Assembly: GCF_023195895.1 (NCBI RefSeq)
Contig: NZ_JALPRK010000002.1
Span: 62,001 to 126,000 of the forward strand
Direction of reading: 5' to 3'
DNA from: Paenibacillus mellifer
GTDB taxonomy: Bacteria; Bacillota; Bacilli; Paenibacillales; Paenibacillaceae
Length of the DNA stretch: 64,000 bases
In this document: positions 25,891 to 34,387 of the stretch, one piece after another
Numbering within the stretch: the stretch's first letter is position 1
Layout of the letters: the number at the start of each line of letters is the position of its first letter
Translations under genes and position numbers: made by a program
The notes under the pieces: generated by a model
The model's database searches: none
What the model saw: only the letters and a program-made list of their open reading frames with translations
Told to the model about the DNA's origin: nothing

Positions 25891-28182
25891 ATGATAAATA
25901 GTGATTTTGAGAAGCGGAGGTGCGAATCGGCCATACTGACGACATTAGCGAAAAAAAGATTGGCGATGGGGCTCGTTCTAGCGGGAGTCTTCATCGCAGG
26001 CTGCGTGGTTCTGGCAGTCCTGAATTGGCCGCCGCCCCATTACAGCTACGCGGCGAAGGACGGAACCGAGCTGAAGTTCCGCACCGAAGGCGACAAATTT
26101 CTAGCCTATGACGGAGAAAGCAGCTGGGAAGAAATGTTCGTCAAAGGCGTCAATCTGGGGGCGACGGTACCGGGACATTTTCCCGGGGAATTTCCGATTA
26201 CGGAAGACGATTACTTGCGCTGGTTCCAGCAAATTGACGAAATGGGCGCAAATGTAATTCGAATTTATACGGTGCATAATCCGGTGTTTTACAAGTCTCT
26301 GGTCAAATATAACCGGGACAAGGGGAAGGATCCCCTCTATTTCATCCAAGGTATCTGGTCGCCGGAGGAGCAGCTCATCGAGCAACAGGATGCTTACATT
26401 CCGGGGATTAAGGAGGCCTTTCATCGGGAAATCGAAAAAGCGGTTAAAGCAATTTACGGCGATTTGAAGGTTCCGAAGCAGCCGGGAACATCGGGCGGCA
26501 AGTATACCGCAAACGCGGGTCCTTACCTCATGGCCTGGCATATCGGCACCGAATGGGATCCGGAAATGGTGGATAACACGAATCGTAAGCACGCGGAACT
26601 TCCGCCGTATCAAGGACAGTACTTTACGGCGACAGACGAGGCGAGTCCATTTGAGAGCTGGCTGGCGGAGCTGGTGGACGATACCGCCCAGAAGGAACGC
26701 ACTTACGGATGGGAGCATCCCATCACCTTTACGAACTGGGTAACGACGGACGTGTTAAAGCATCCCGGCGAACCGCTGTTCGAAGAGGACCTCGCCAGCG
26801 TCGACGCCACGCATATTCAGCCGGTGGCCTGGGAAGCGGGGTATTTCGCCGCTTATCATGCGTACCCGTATTACCCGGACTTCTTCCATCTTGATGAAAC
26901 GCTGGAGACGATCCCGGACGGTACCGGGGATTTCAACACCTACAAGGCTTATTTGCAGGAGCTGAAAGCTTACTATAAGGACATTCCGGTGATGATTACC
27001 GAATATGGCGTTCCCTCCTCGCTGGGCGTCTCGCATCTCGGCCGAGGCGGCCGGAACCAAGGTGGCCACAACGAGCAGGGGCAGGGAGAGATCAACGTTT
27101 CACTGACAAAGGATATTTATGATACCGGATATGCCGGCGCCATCTTGTTCATGTGGCAGGACGAATGGTTCAAGAAGACGTGGAATACGATGCGGTTTGA
27201 GATCCCGGAGGATCGGCGCGCTTTTTGGCTAAACGTGTTGACCAATGAGAAGCAATTCGGCCTGTTATCGATGGGCCCCGGCAAAGAAGATGACCTCACG
27301 ATCGACGGCAAGCTAAGCGATTGGGAGGCGCTGCCGGAGGGCGAAGTCCAAGCCTGGGACCGTCCGTCGGCTGGAATTGATCGGCTACAGGTCACGCACG
27401 ACGAAGCTTACGTCTATGTGGGTCTTCAACTGAGCGAGCCATTCGATCCGGATAAGCGGTTGATCCGGCTTGGCGCGGATACGCAGCCCGGCGGGAATCA
27501 GCCGGCGGCGGAGCTGCCTGGGCGAACGCTGAGCGACGGTCTGGAGGCGATCGTGGAGATCGGAAGTGACGAGGAGACCGAAGTTTTGACGGCGCCAAAC
27601 TATGATTTTCATCGCCGGCTCTATGGGCGATACGGATATTGGATGCTTGACGATCCTACGGAGGAGCAAACCGTGCAGTTTCAACCCTGGAAGCTGGCGG
27701 TCAGCTTGACGATGACGCCGCCCGACACCCGCTCGGCTCATCCGTTTCAAGACATGACGGTCGGTAAGCTAATTCGCGGCACAACCGATCCGGAAAGCGC
27801 CGATTTCGATTCGCTTGCTTCTTGGCAGTACAGCGGCAACGAGGTAGAACTGCGCATTCCTTGGATGTTGTTAGGTTTTGCGGACCCCAGCTCACGGCAA
27901 GTGATTGACTACCGGCCATTGAAGGAGGATCGTGCCTTCTCGACGACCGAGACGGACGGACTGACCTTCGTTCTATGGATCATGGAACGAGGGGAAGCGG
28001 AGGTCCTGGGCCCGGGAACGGCAAGCGGAGAAACCGGGGAAGTCGTCTCATTGGACGCGTTCCCGAAATACGTATGGCAGCCATGGGAAACCGTGCAGTA
28101 TACCGAGCGGCTCAAGTCCGGTTATTACGCCTTGCAGGCGTTCTACCAAAGCTTGCCGGACCGTCGGACCACGGGAGAATAA
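25891..28182 (+). CDS. membrane-anchored TIM-barrel glycosidase-like protein with C-terminal beta domain
   Basis: A 763-residue protein. A membrane helix at about 23-45 anchors it with the bulk outside. Residues about 80-430 look like a clan GH-A TIM barrel: Glu221 in AWHIGTEWDP fits the acid/base and Glu371 in MITEYGVPSS fits the nucleophile, 150 residues apart as in that clan. From about residue 465 a DGKLSDWEALP start marks a CBM9/DOMON-like beta domain. The family is not one I can name. First gene of the exopolysaccharide-like cluster; it probably trims or releases the polymer made by the GT2 synthase downstream. Confidence 0.75.
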   Translation: MINSDFEKRRCESAILTTLAKKRLAMGLVLAGVFIAGCVVLAVLNWPPPHYSYAAKDGTELKFRTEGDKFLAYDGESSWEEMFVKGVNLGATVPGHFPGEFPITEDDYLRWFQQIDEMGANVIRIYTVHNPVFYKSLVKYNRDKGKDPLYFIQGIWSPEEQLIEQQDAYIPGIKEAFHREIEKAVKAIYGDLKVPKQPGTSGGKYTANAGPYLMAWHIGTEWDPEMVDNTNRKHAELPPYQGQYFTATDEASPFESWLAELVDDTAQKERTYGWEHPITFTNWVTTDVLKHPGEPLFEEDLASVDATHIQPVAWEAGYFAAYHAYPYYPDFFHLDETLETIPDGTGDFNTYKAYLQELKAYYKDIPVMITEYGVPSSLGVSHLGRGGRNQGGHNEQGQGEINVSLTKDIYDTGYAGAILFMWQDEWFKKTWNTMRFEIPEDRRAFWLNVLTNEKQFGLLSMGPGKEDDLTIDGKLSDWEALPEGEVQAWDRPSAGIDRLQVTHDEAYVYVGLQLSEPFDPDKRLIRLGADTQPGGNQPAAELPGRTLSDGLEAIVEIGSDEETEVLTAPNYDFHRRLYGRYGYWMLDDPTEEQTVQFQPWKLAVSLTMTPPDTRSAHPFQDMTVGKLIRGTTDPESADFDSLASWQYSGNEVELRIPWMLLGFADPSSRQVIDYRPLKEDRAFSTTETDGLTFVLWIMERGEAEVLGPGTASGETGEVVSLDAFPKYVWQPWETVQYTERLKSGYYALQAFYQSLPDRRTTGE

Positions 28183-28207
28183 CTGGCGCCGAAAGGAGGA
28201 AAACAGG

Positions 28208-28963
28208 ATGGCGGGTCAGCATCTTGGACTGGCAATTGCCTTTATTTATGTATGCCTGGGGCTGATCGGCATAGGCATGCTGCTTCTGTTTTATATGAAA
28301 ATCCGGTATTTGCGCATTCAGCGCAAAACGAAGGAATATCTGCGAAAGCACCAGGACTACTTCCTGTTCCTTCAAGCCCATCTGGGGGATGCGGAGGAGC
28401 TTCCGCTGCCGCCTGGCAAGCTCGGAGATTTGGAGCGACGGGTGATCCAGCAGCGGGTAACCGAGTGGATCGAGCAATTTAAGGGTGATTTGCAGCAGAA
28501 GCTGATCGCTTTATGTTATAACGCTGGCTTTGTCCGGGAGGACCTGAAGCTGCTCGACAGCTTGTTTTACGGTCGGCGGATCGCCGCCGCTTACCGCCTC
28601 GGCGGGATGCGGGCGGCCGAAGCGGTGCCGCGGCTGCTGGAGATGCTGAAGCATCAGAAATACAGTCCGCTGAGCATCGTGCTTGCCCGCTCGATCGCCA
28701 AAAGCGCGGAACAGGAGCAGCAGCTTCGGGATATGCTGATCCATCTGCTGCGCCACGGCAAGCCGATTCATCACCTGGCAGCCGATATCCTGATGGAGAC
28801 GAGGCTGGACGCCAGCCGGCTCCTGCTTCAATTACTGAAGGAGGATCATGAGGATCTCGTGAAGGTGGCGCTGGCCGCAATGCGGGGACAAGAGGGGCTG
28901 GAGGAGGCTCCGGCACTGGGACGATTTGCTTTTGCGCTTGATAGGAGGGAGACCACTGCTTAG
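28208..28963 (+). CDS. membrane-anchored HEAT-repeat protein
   Basis: A 251-residue protein with one N-terminal membrane helix (about 8-30), a basic linker (YLRIQRKTKEYLRKHQ) and a helical solenoid with HEAT-like repeats (GRRIAAAYRLGGMRAAEAVPRL, SIVLARSIAKSA, IHHLAADILMETR, DLVKVALAAMRG). Such repeats mediate protein-protein contacts. AAAGGAGG precedes ATG 28208. Its stop lies within the start region of the GT2 gene. Probably a scaffold or assembly partner of the synthase; this is inference from position. Confidence 0.75.
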   Translation: MAGQHLGLAIAFIYVCLGLIGIGMLLLFYMKIRYLRIQRKTKEYLRKHQDYFLFLQAHLGDAEELPLPPGKLGDLERRVIQQRVTEWIEQFKGDLQQKLIALCYNAGFVREDLKLLDSLFYGRRIAAAYRLGGMRAAEAVPRLLEMLKHQKYSPLSIVLARSIAKSAEQEQQLRDMLIHLLRHGKPIHHLAADILMETRLDASRLLLQLLKEDHEDLVKVALAAMRGQEGLEEAPALGRFAFALDRRETTA

Positions 28964-30404
28964 AGATATTTTGCTGATTTATGGCTTATTTGCGACCTAT
29001 TACGTCATGACGGTCAATCTGGTTTATTTCTCGATCATGACCTTTTCGTTTCGGCAGATTCTCACGATCTTCCGCCGAGCCGCCTTCTCGAAATACAACA
29101 CGTTGTCCGGCTCTGAACTGGTGCCGCCAGTTTCACTGCTGGTGCCGGCTTTTAACGAGGAGATTACGGTTATCGAAAACGTGAAATGTCTGTTGACCCT
29201 GAATTATCCGGCCTACGAGGTGATCGTGATTAATGATGGGTCCAAGGACAACACGCTGGGCGTCCTGCGGGACGAATTCGAACTGATGCCGCTGCCGGAT
29301 CCGGACATCCGCCAGACGATCGACTGTCAGCCAATTACGGCGGTGTACCATAACCCGAAGTATCCGCATCTGTACGTGATCGACAAGCCAAACGGCGGTA
29401 AGGCCGATTCGCTGAACGCCGGCATTAACCTGTCGCATTATCCGCTCATCTCTTCGATCGATGCTGATTCGCTGCTTGAGAAGGATGCATTAATCCGGAT
29501 GGCCCGCATGTACATGGAGAATCCGGAGGAGACGGTCGCCATCGGCGGTGACGTACGGATTGCCAACGGATGTGTCATCGAGAACGGGGCGGTGAAGGAG
29601 GTTTCGCTGCCCCGCAAAATCTGGCCGATGTTCCAGGCCACAGAATACCTGAAGGCGTTCCTTGGAGGCCGTATCGGCTGGAGCTCCATCAATGGGTTGA
29701 TCATCGTGTCGGGTGCGTTCGGCTTGTTCCGCAAGGACTATGTCATCGCCGTCGGCGGCTATCGCGGAGGGTATCCCGGCGAGGATATGAACATTATCAT
29801 CAAGCTCCACCGGTATATGCTGGAGAACAAGCTGAAATACCGCATCGCGTTTTGTCCAGAAGCGGTGTGTTGGACGCAGGCGCCGGACACCTATCGGATC
29901 TTGTCCAACCAGCGCAAGCGTTGGGGCCGTGGAAACCTGAAGAACATGATCGAGAACTACGACATGGCCTTCAATCCGAAATACAAGGTGATGGGGCTTC
30001 TGACGATGCCGTACAACATTATTTTTGAAGCGTTGAACCCTTATTTCAAAATCACCGGGTTGCTTGCACTGATCGGGTACACTTTGCTCGATATGACGCA
30101 TTGGCGGGTTCTCGCTGTGTTCTGGCTGATCAATTTCCTCAGCGGTTACGTGCTCAGCATCGGGGCGTTGCTGCTTGAGGAGCTGTCGTTCAAGCGCTTC
30201 AACAAGCTTTCGGATTTGTGCAAGCTGTTGATGTTTTCGGCGTTCAAGTTTTTCGGTTACGCGCAGCTCGGGGGATTGTGGCGGATTCAAGGGCATATCC
30301 AGTTTCTGCGCAACAACAATTCCTGGGGGACGATGACCCGACAAAGCTGGCAGGACAAAGGGGAGGCGGCCGCCAAAGCGGCGAAACCGGCCAAATCCGC
30401 ATAA
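28956..30404 (+). CDS. processive family 2 glycosyltransferase (polysaccharide synthase)
   Basis: A 482-residue GT2 membrane protein of the BcsA/PgaC/hyaluronan-synthase type. One N-terminal membrane helix, then the GT-A domain with INDGS, SIDADS (DxD), PGEDMN and QRKRWGRG (QxxRW motif of processive enzymes), then about three C-terminal helices. No PilZ domain. The ribosome site AGGAGGGA (28943-28950) is six bases before CTG 28956, so the start may be CTG; TTG 28926 in frame would place that site inside the gene. The coding ends overlap the HEAT gene. Confidence 0.88.
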   Translation: MLRDILLIYGLFATYYVMTVNLVYFSIMTFSFRQILTIFRRAAFSKYNTLSGSELVPPVSLLVPAFNEEITVIENVKCLLTLNYPAYEVIVINDGSKDNTLGVLRDEFELMPLPDPDIRQTIDCQPITAVYHNPKYPHLYVIDKPNGGKADSLNAGINLSHYPLISSIDADSLLEKDALIRMARMYMENPEETVAIGGDVRIANGCVIENGAVKEVSLPRKIWPMFQATEYLKAFLGGRIGWSSINGLIIVSGAFGLFRKDYVIAVGGYRGGYPGEDMNIIIKLHRYMLENKLKYRIAFCPEAVCWTQAPDTYRILSNQRKRWGRGNLKNMIENYDMAFNPKYKVMGLLTMPYNIIFEALNPYFKITGLLALIGYTLLDMTHWRVLAVFWLINFLSGYVLSIGALLLEELSFKRFNKLSDLCKLLMFSAFKFFGYAQLGGLWRIQGHIQFLRNNNSWGTMTRQSWQDKGEAAAKAAKPAKSA

Positions 30405-30543
30405 CGTTTGGTTTGGGGTATCTCTCCTGCCCCGCTTCGCGGCCGGATGGCCGGAAAGGGGATGATAGGGCAAAGGAAAGGCTTGGATCCATGAAATAAC
30501 CAAACTTAAGGATAAACTTACGGAAGAAGAAAGGCGGGAATGT

Positions 30544-31356
30544 ATGATGTCAAACCTGACGGCACTGCATAACCAAACGGAACGATCCGGCTTATATGCC
30601 GGTATAGAGCAACGCGTGAGGGAAACGGCCAAAGAGGTGAACGGGGTGCTGTTCATTTATTCCGAAGGCGGCCCCTCTTACGTGGCTTCCCAAGTGCGGG
30701 GAATTCTGGAATCTGAACCGGGGCTTCAGTCTGAAGTATGGGGCGGTGACGAGCCGGGGAGCGTGGCGGTATTGCTGCCAGGCCTGACGCTGGATGCCGT
30801 TCACTATCAAGGCTTGCGGCTAAAGCAGCAACTGCAGGAGCGGATTTCCGATTATCGTCCGCGGATGGCGCTGGCCAGCTTCTCTACGCAGAAGGAGATT
30901 ATGCCGCAGCTGCTGAGTCAAATGGAGGAGAAAGCCAAGCAGAACTACTCCGATGATATTTATATTTTTACAAAAGCGGACTTGCTGCTCGTCAAAAGCC
31001 GGATCCTGATCGTAGAGGGAGACCCGGCGGTACGTGAATTTCTGCAAATCCGGCTGAACATGCAGGGCTATGAGACGATGATGGCCGATAACGGTATCAC
31101 TGCGCTGGATTTGATCACCGACTGGAAGCCGGATCTGGTGCTGACGGAGCTGAACCTGTACGGCATTGACGGTCTGCCTTATATTCATCAAATCCAGCAG
31201 GTCAGCGGCGGCGAGATGCCGAAGATCGTTGTCCTGACGGAGCAGCGGGTTGAGAAAACGATCAGCTTGTGCTTCGAGAACGGGGTGGACGATTACATCA
31301 CCAAGCCGTTCTCCCCGGTGGAGTTGGACGCTCGAATTCGTCGCTGCATTCAATGA
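30544..31356 (+). CDS. regulator with degenerate GGDEF-like part and pseudo-receiver domain
   Basis: A 270-residue protein. The C-terminal half (about 150-270) is a response-regulator receiver by fold: ILIVEGD, LVLTELNL, VVLTE, YITKPFSP. The phospho-acceptor Asp is replaced by Glu202, and the acidic pocket reads Glu158-Gly-Asp160; Thr232 and Lys254 are kept. The N-terminal half has WGGDEPGSVAVLLPG (67-80), which resembles the GGDEF signature and the strand after it, but lacks the rest of an active cyclase. It lies between the synthase and the UDP-sugar dehydrogenase. It is likely a non-phosphorylated protein-protein switch rather than a DNA binder, as no output domain follows. Confidence 0.75.
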   Translation: MMSNLTALHNQTERSGLYAGIEQRVRETAKEVNGVLFIYSEGGPSYVASQVRGILESEPGLQSEVWGGDEPGSVAVLLPGLTLDAVHYQGLRLKQQLQERISDYRPRMALASFSTQKEIMPQLLSQMEEKAKQNYSDDIYIFTKADLLLVKSRILIVEGDPAVREFLQIRLNMQGYETMMADNGITALDLITDWKPDLVLTELNLYGIDGLPYIHQIQQVSGGEMPKIVVLTEQRVEKTISLCFENGVDDYITKPFSPVELDARIRRCIQ

Positions 31357-31402
31357 GGTTGACCCAAACCAATTACAGACAAATAAATGGAGGTAGAAAC
31401 CT

Positions 31403-32767
31403 GTGAATAATCATTACCAGAAGCTGATGAATGCGATTGAATCGAAAACCGCCGTATTGGGCGTTGTAGGTCTAGGTTATGTTGGACTGCCGCTGGCGGT
31501 CGAAATGGTCAAGCAGGGTTTCCGGGTCGTTGGCATCGATCTGGATGCCGCGAAAATCGATAAAATCAACCGCGGGGAATCGTATATTCATGATATCCCT
31601 TCCCAAACCTTGGCCGAGGCGATGGCAACAGGCCGCTTTCTGCCGACGTCGGATTATGCGAATTTGTCCGAAATTGACGCGGTCAGCATCTGCGTACCGA
31701 CACCGTTAAGCGAAAACCAGGACCCCGATACTTCTTATATCATTACCGTGGTGGAGCAGTTGAAACGGTATATGAAAAAAGGCATGTTGATTACGCTCGA
31801 AAGCACCACCTATCCGGGGACGACCGAAGAGCTGATCCAGCAAGAGCTGGAAAAGCTGGGGTATACGGCAGGCGAAGATTTCTTCCTGTGCTTCTCACCG
31901 GAACGGGTAGATCCGTCCAATTCCAAATTCAATACGTTCAATACGCCGAAGGTCATCGGAGGAACAACGAAGGCCTGCCTGGATTTGGGGACGGCGTTGT
32001 ATTCCCGGTATGTCCAAACGGTCGTGCCGGTTTCTTCGCCTAAAGTAGCGGAAATGTCTAAGCTGCTAGAGAACACGTTCCGCAGCGTCAACATCGCCTT
32101 TGTCAATGAAATGGCCATGATGTGCGACCGCATGGGCATCGACATTTGGGAAGTGATTGATGCGGCGAAGACGAAGCCGTTTGGTTTTATGCCATTTTAT
32201 CCGGGACCTGGCATCGGGGGGCATTGCATTCCACTCGACCCCATGTACCTGAGCTGGAAAGCGAAAGGTTTCCGCTTCTACAGCCAGTTCATCGAGCTGG
32301 CGCAGTCGACCAATGACAATATGCCTTATTATGTCGTCAACAAGACGTCGAAAATCATGAATGAATACGCCAAATCGATTAAGAAGTCCCGCATCCTCAT
32401 TCTCGGCATGGCTTACAAGCCGGATATCGCCGATCTGCGCGAATCGCCGGGGTTGTCCGTGTACGAACTGTTTAAGGACAGCGGAGCCAAAGTGGACTAC
32501 TACGACCCGTATGCGGCAAGCTTCCGTGAAAAATCGGGCGGCGTCGTTCACAGCGTTGCTTACGAGCTCGACAAATTCAAGGCCTATGACTGCATCGTGC
32601 TGGTGACCAATCACAGCAATTTCGACTACGAGGGAATCGTCCGCCTCGGTGTTCCGATCGTCGATACGCGCAATGCGTTCCGCGATTATCCTTTGCCTCA
32701 TGTTTACAAGATCGGCCACTCCGTTGCGCAAGTCAACGAAGAGTCCCCGGCGTTGATCGTAGGTTAA
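31403..32767 (+). CDS. nucleotide sugar dehydrogenase (UDP-GlcNAc/ManNAc 6-dehydrogenase type)
   Basis: A 454-residue NAD-dependent enzyme oxidising C6 of a UDP-sugar to a uronic acid. GLGYVGLP (23-30) is the NAD site, Cys275 in GPGIGGHCIPLDP the catalytic Cys. The region around HCIPLDPMYLSWKA and SQFIELAQSTNDNMP resembles WbpA-like UDP-N-acetylhexosamine dehydrogenases more than UDP-glucose dehydrogenases. GTG start at 31403, GGAGG upstream. It implies that the cluster's polymer contains a (N-acetyl)hexuronic acid. Confidence 0.9.
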   Translation: MNNHYQKLMNAIESKTAVLGVVGLGYVGLPLAVEMVKQGFRVVGIDLDAAKIDKINRGESYIHDIPSQTLAEAMATGRFLPTSDYANLSEIDAVSICVPTPLSENQDPDTSYIITVVEQLKRYMKKGMLITLESTTYPGTTEELIQQELEKLGYTAGEDFFLCFSPERVDPSNSKFNTFNTPKVIGGTTKACLDLGTALYSRYVQTVVPVSSPKVAEMSKLLENTFRSVNIAFVNEMAMMCDRMGIDIWEVIDAAKTKPFGFMPFYPGPGIGGHCIPLDPMYLSWKAKGFRFYSQFIELAQSTNDNMPYYVVNKTSKIMNEYAKSIKKSRILILGMAYKPDIADLRESPGLSVYELFKDSGAKVDYYDPYAASFREKSGGVVHSVAYELDKFKAYDCIVLVTNHSNFDYEGIVRLGVPIVDTRNAFRDYPLPHVYKIGHSVAQVNEESPALIVG

Positions 32768-32782
32768 AAGGCAAAGAGCTAA

Positions 32783-33709
32783 ATGTTCAGAAAGCCGATA
32801 TTCGTTCGTCTTTGGGCCTTTTCGGGAAGGAAGCGGCCGATGCTGCTTGCGCTCGGCGGGATGTTGATGATGGTATTGCTTGTTTTATTGGCCTTTATCC
32901 GGCCATCGGGTTCACAAGCGAAAGCCACCTGGATCTGGGAGACCTCGGTCATTGAACAGCATCCCGGCGAGGTGCTGGCCTTTGTCGGCAAACAGGGCGT
33001 AGACACCCTCTTTCTGCAAATCGGCGGCGGGGTGGGGCAGGAGAGCTATCGCAGCTTCATCCGCGCCGCCGCTCAAGCCGGCATTCAGGTGCATGCCTTA
33101 AACGGCCACCCGGATTGGGCGCTGCGAGAGCACCGGAACGAAGCTGCAGAGTTTCTAAAGTGGGTGGTTGATTACAACCGGGAAGCAAAGGCCGAAGAAC
33201 GCTTTGCGGGCGTACAGCTGGACGTCGAGCCTTATTTGCTGGAGCGTTGGCAGAAGGATCAAAAAGCCGTGGTGGAGCAGTGGATGGAGGGGGTCCGCTT
33301 TTGGACGGAGGAAGCGAGATACAACGATCTCACGATCGGCGCAGCCGTTCCGTTCTGGCTGGATCAAATTGACCATCCATGCGAGGCTTTGAAGCTGCCG
33401 CTTGGCGGCTGGATGGTAGGCCAGTTCGATTATTTGGCTATCATGGCCTACCGGGATGCAGCGGGCCGTATCTATGACATCTCACAGCGCACGCTGAATG
33501 AAGCGGATCGGCAAAACAAACGGGTGTGGGTTGGCGTCGAGCTGGGCGAAAGTCAGGAGGGACCCGGCATCTCCTTCCATGCACAGCCGCTCGCCTCCCT
33601 GAATCGGGAAATGAAAAGGTTAGAGGAGCTGGGAAGAAAACACGGTTCGTTTGCCGGGATCGCCGTTCACAGTTATGAGTCCTGGCATAATAAACTTAAC
33701 GGTTTGTAG
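32783..33709 (+). CDS. membrane-anchored TIM-barrel protein, putative glycosidase
   Basis: A 308-residue protein with a short basic N-terminus, one membrane helix (about 20-40) and an extracellular domain starting ATWIWETSVI. GVQLDVEPYL (Asp147, Glu149) followed later by FDYLAIMAYRD and GIAVHSYESW is the pattern of GH18-like or related TIM-barrel hydrolases. I cannot name the family. It is 15 bases after the dehydrogenase gene and ends the cluster before a terminator, so it is likely a second polymer-processing enzyme. Confidence 0.72.
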   Translation: MFRKPIFVRLWAFSGRKRPMLLALGGMLMMVLLVLLAFIRPSGSQAKATWIWETSVIEQHPGEVLAFVGKQGVDTLFLQIGGGVGQESYRSFIRAAAQAGIQVHALNGHPDWALREHRNEAAEFLKWVVDYNREAKAEERFAGVQLDVEPYLLERWQKDQKAVVEQWMEGVRFWTEEARYNDLTIGAAVPFWLDQIDHPCEALKLPLGGWMVGQFDYLAIMAYRDAAGRIYDISQRTLNEADRQNKRVWVGVELGESQEGPGISFHAQPLASLNREMKRLEELGRKHGSFAGIAVHSYESWHNKLNGL

Positions 33710-33712
33710 ACC

Positions 33713-33758
33713 AAAGGCTGTCCCAAGAGATATAGACGGGACAGCCTTTTCCATTTTT
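33713..33758 (+). terminator. terminator of the polysaccharide cluster
   Basis: AAAGGCTGTCCC / GGGACAGCCTTT stem (12 bp) followed by TTCCATTTTT. Confidence 0.85.
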
Positions 33759-33803
33759 GCTATAATAAAATTAATTGCGTTTTGTGGAAATGGAGAGATT
33801 GGC

Positions 33804-34316
33804 ATGATCTTGCATAAAGGCGAAATCTTGTTTCGTCAAGGAGACGACGGTTCTTTTCTGTACCATATCAAAAGTGGATTGTTCAAAGTGACCCGTCTGC
33901 ATGAGAACGGGAATATGGTCTTGTTTAATATTCTGTATCCGGGGGAGACGGTGCCTCATCACTCCTTGATCACCCCGAAAGAGGTGCACGGGACGGCCAT
34001 TGCCTTGATGCGAAGTGAGGTAGAGGCGATTCCCTCCCAGGTATGGTACCGCGAGCTTCAGGAGGACCCGCAGAAACCGCTGGAGGTCGCGCAGCTCCTA
34101 CAGGAAAAGGTGCGCTTCATGCAGGAGAGGCTTGACCATTTGACGGTGGGCACCCCGGCCGAACGGCTGGAGCTGCTGACGAAATGGCTGGGCCAACACG
34201 CCCATGGCTTGCCTTTAACCGACTACTTAACCCAGGAGGAAATCGGTCAGTTGATCGGCGTGCGTCGCGAAACGGTCAACCGGCTGCTGCGCGGCCATGG
34301 CCACGAACGAGCCTAA
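33804..34316 (+). CDS. Crp/Fnr family transcriptional regulator, short
   Basis: A 170-residue protein: cNMP-binding-fold N-terminus (MILHKGEILFRQGDDGSFLYHIKSG..) and a winged helix with LTQEEIGQLIGVRRETVNRLL. It lacks cysteines for an iron-sulfur cluster, so it is not an oxygen-sensing Fnr. It is short at the N-terminus compared with the usual 210-230 residues; the frame stays open upstream to 33651 but that region is the previous terminator. Convergent with hmp. Confidence 0.82.
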   Translation: MILHKGEILFRQGDDGSFLYHIKSGLFKVTRLHENGNMVLFNILYPGETVPHHSLITPKEVHGTAIALMRSEVEAIPSQVWYRELQEDPQKPLEVAQLLQEKVRFMQERLDHLTVGTPAERLELLTKWLGQHAHGLPLTDYLTQEEIGQLIGVRRETVNRLLRGHGHERA

Positions 34317-34333
34317 ACTGGGTTACACGACAG

Positions 34334-34373
34334 AAGCGCGGACGAGGGAGATTTCCCTTGTTGGCGCTTTTTT
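34334..34373. terminator. terminator between the Crp-like gene and hmp
   Basis: AAGCGC / GCGCTT outer stem plus inner AGGGA/TCCCT, then a T run on the plus strand; it lies between convergent genes. Confidence 0.7.
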
Positions 34374-34387
34374 GTCCTCCAACAGGA

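Noticed and set aside
33804-34316. A second oxygen-sensing Fnr
   Set aside because: No cysteine cluster; only the general Crp/Fnr fold is supported.
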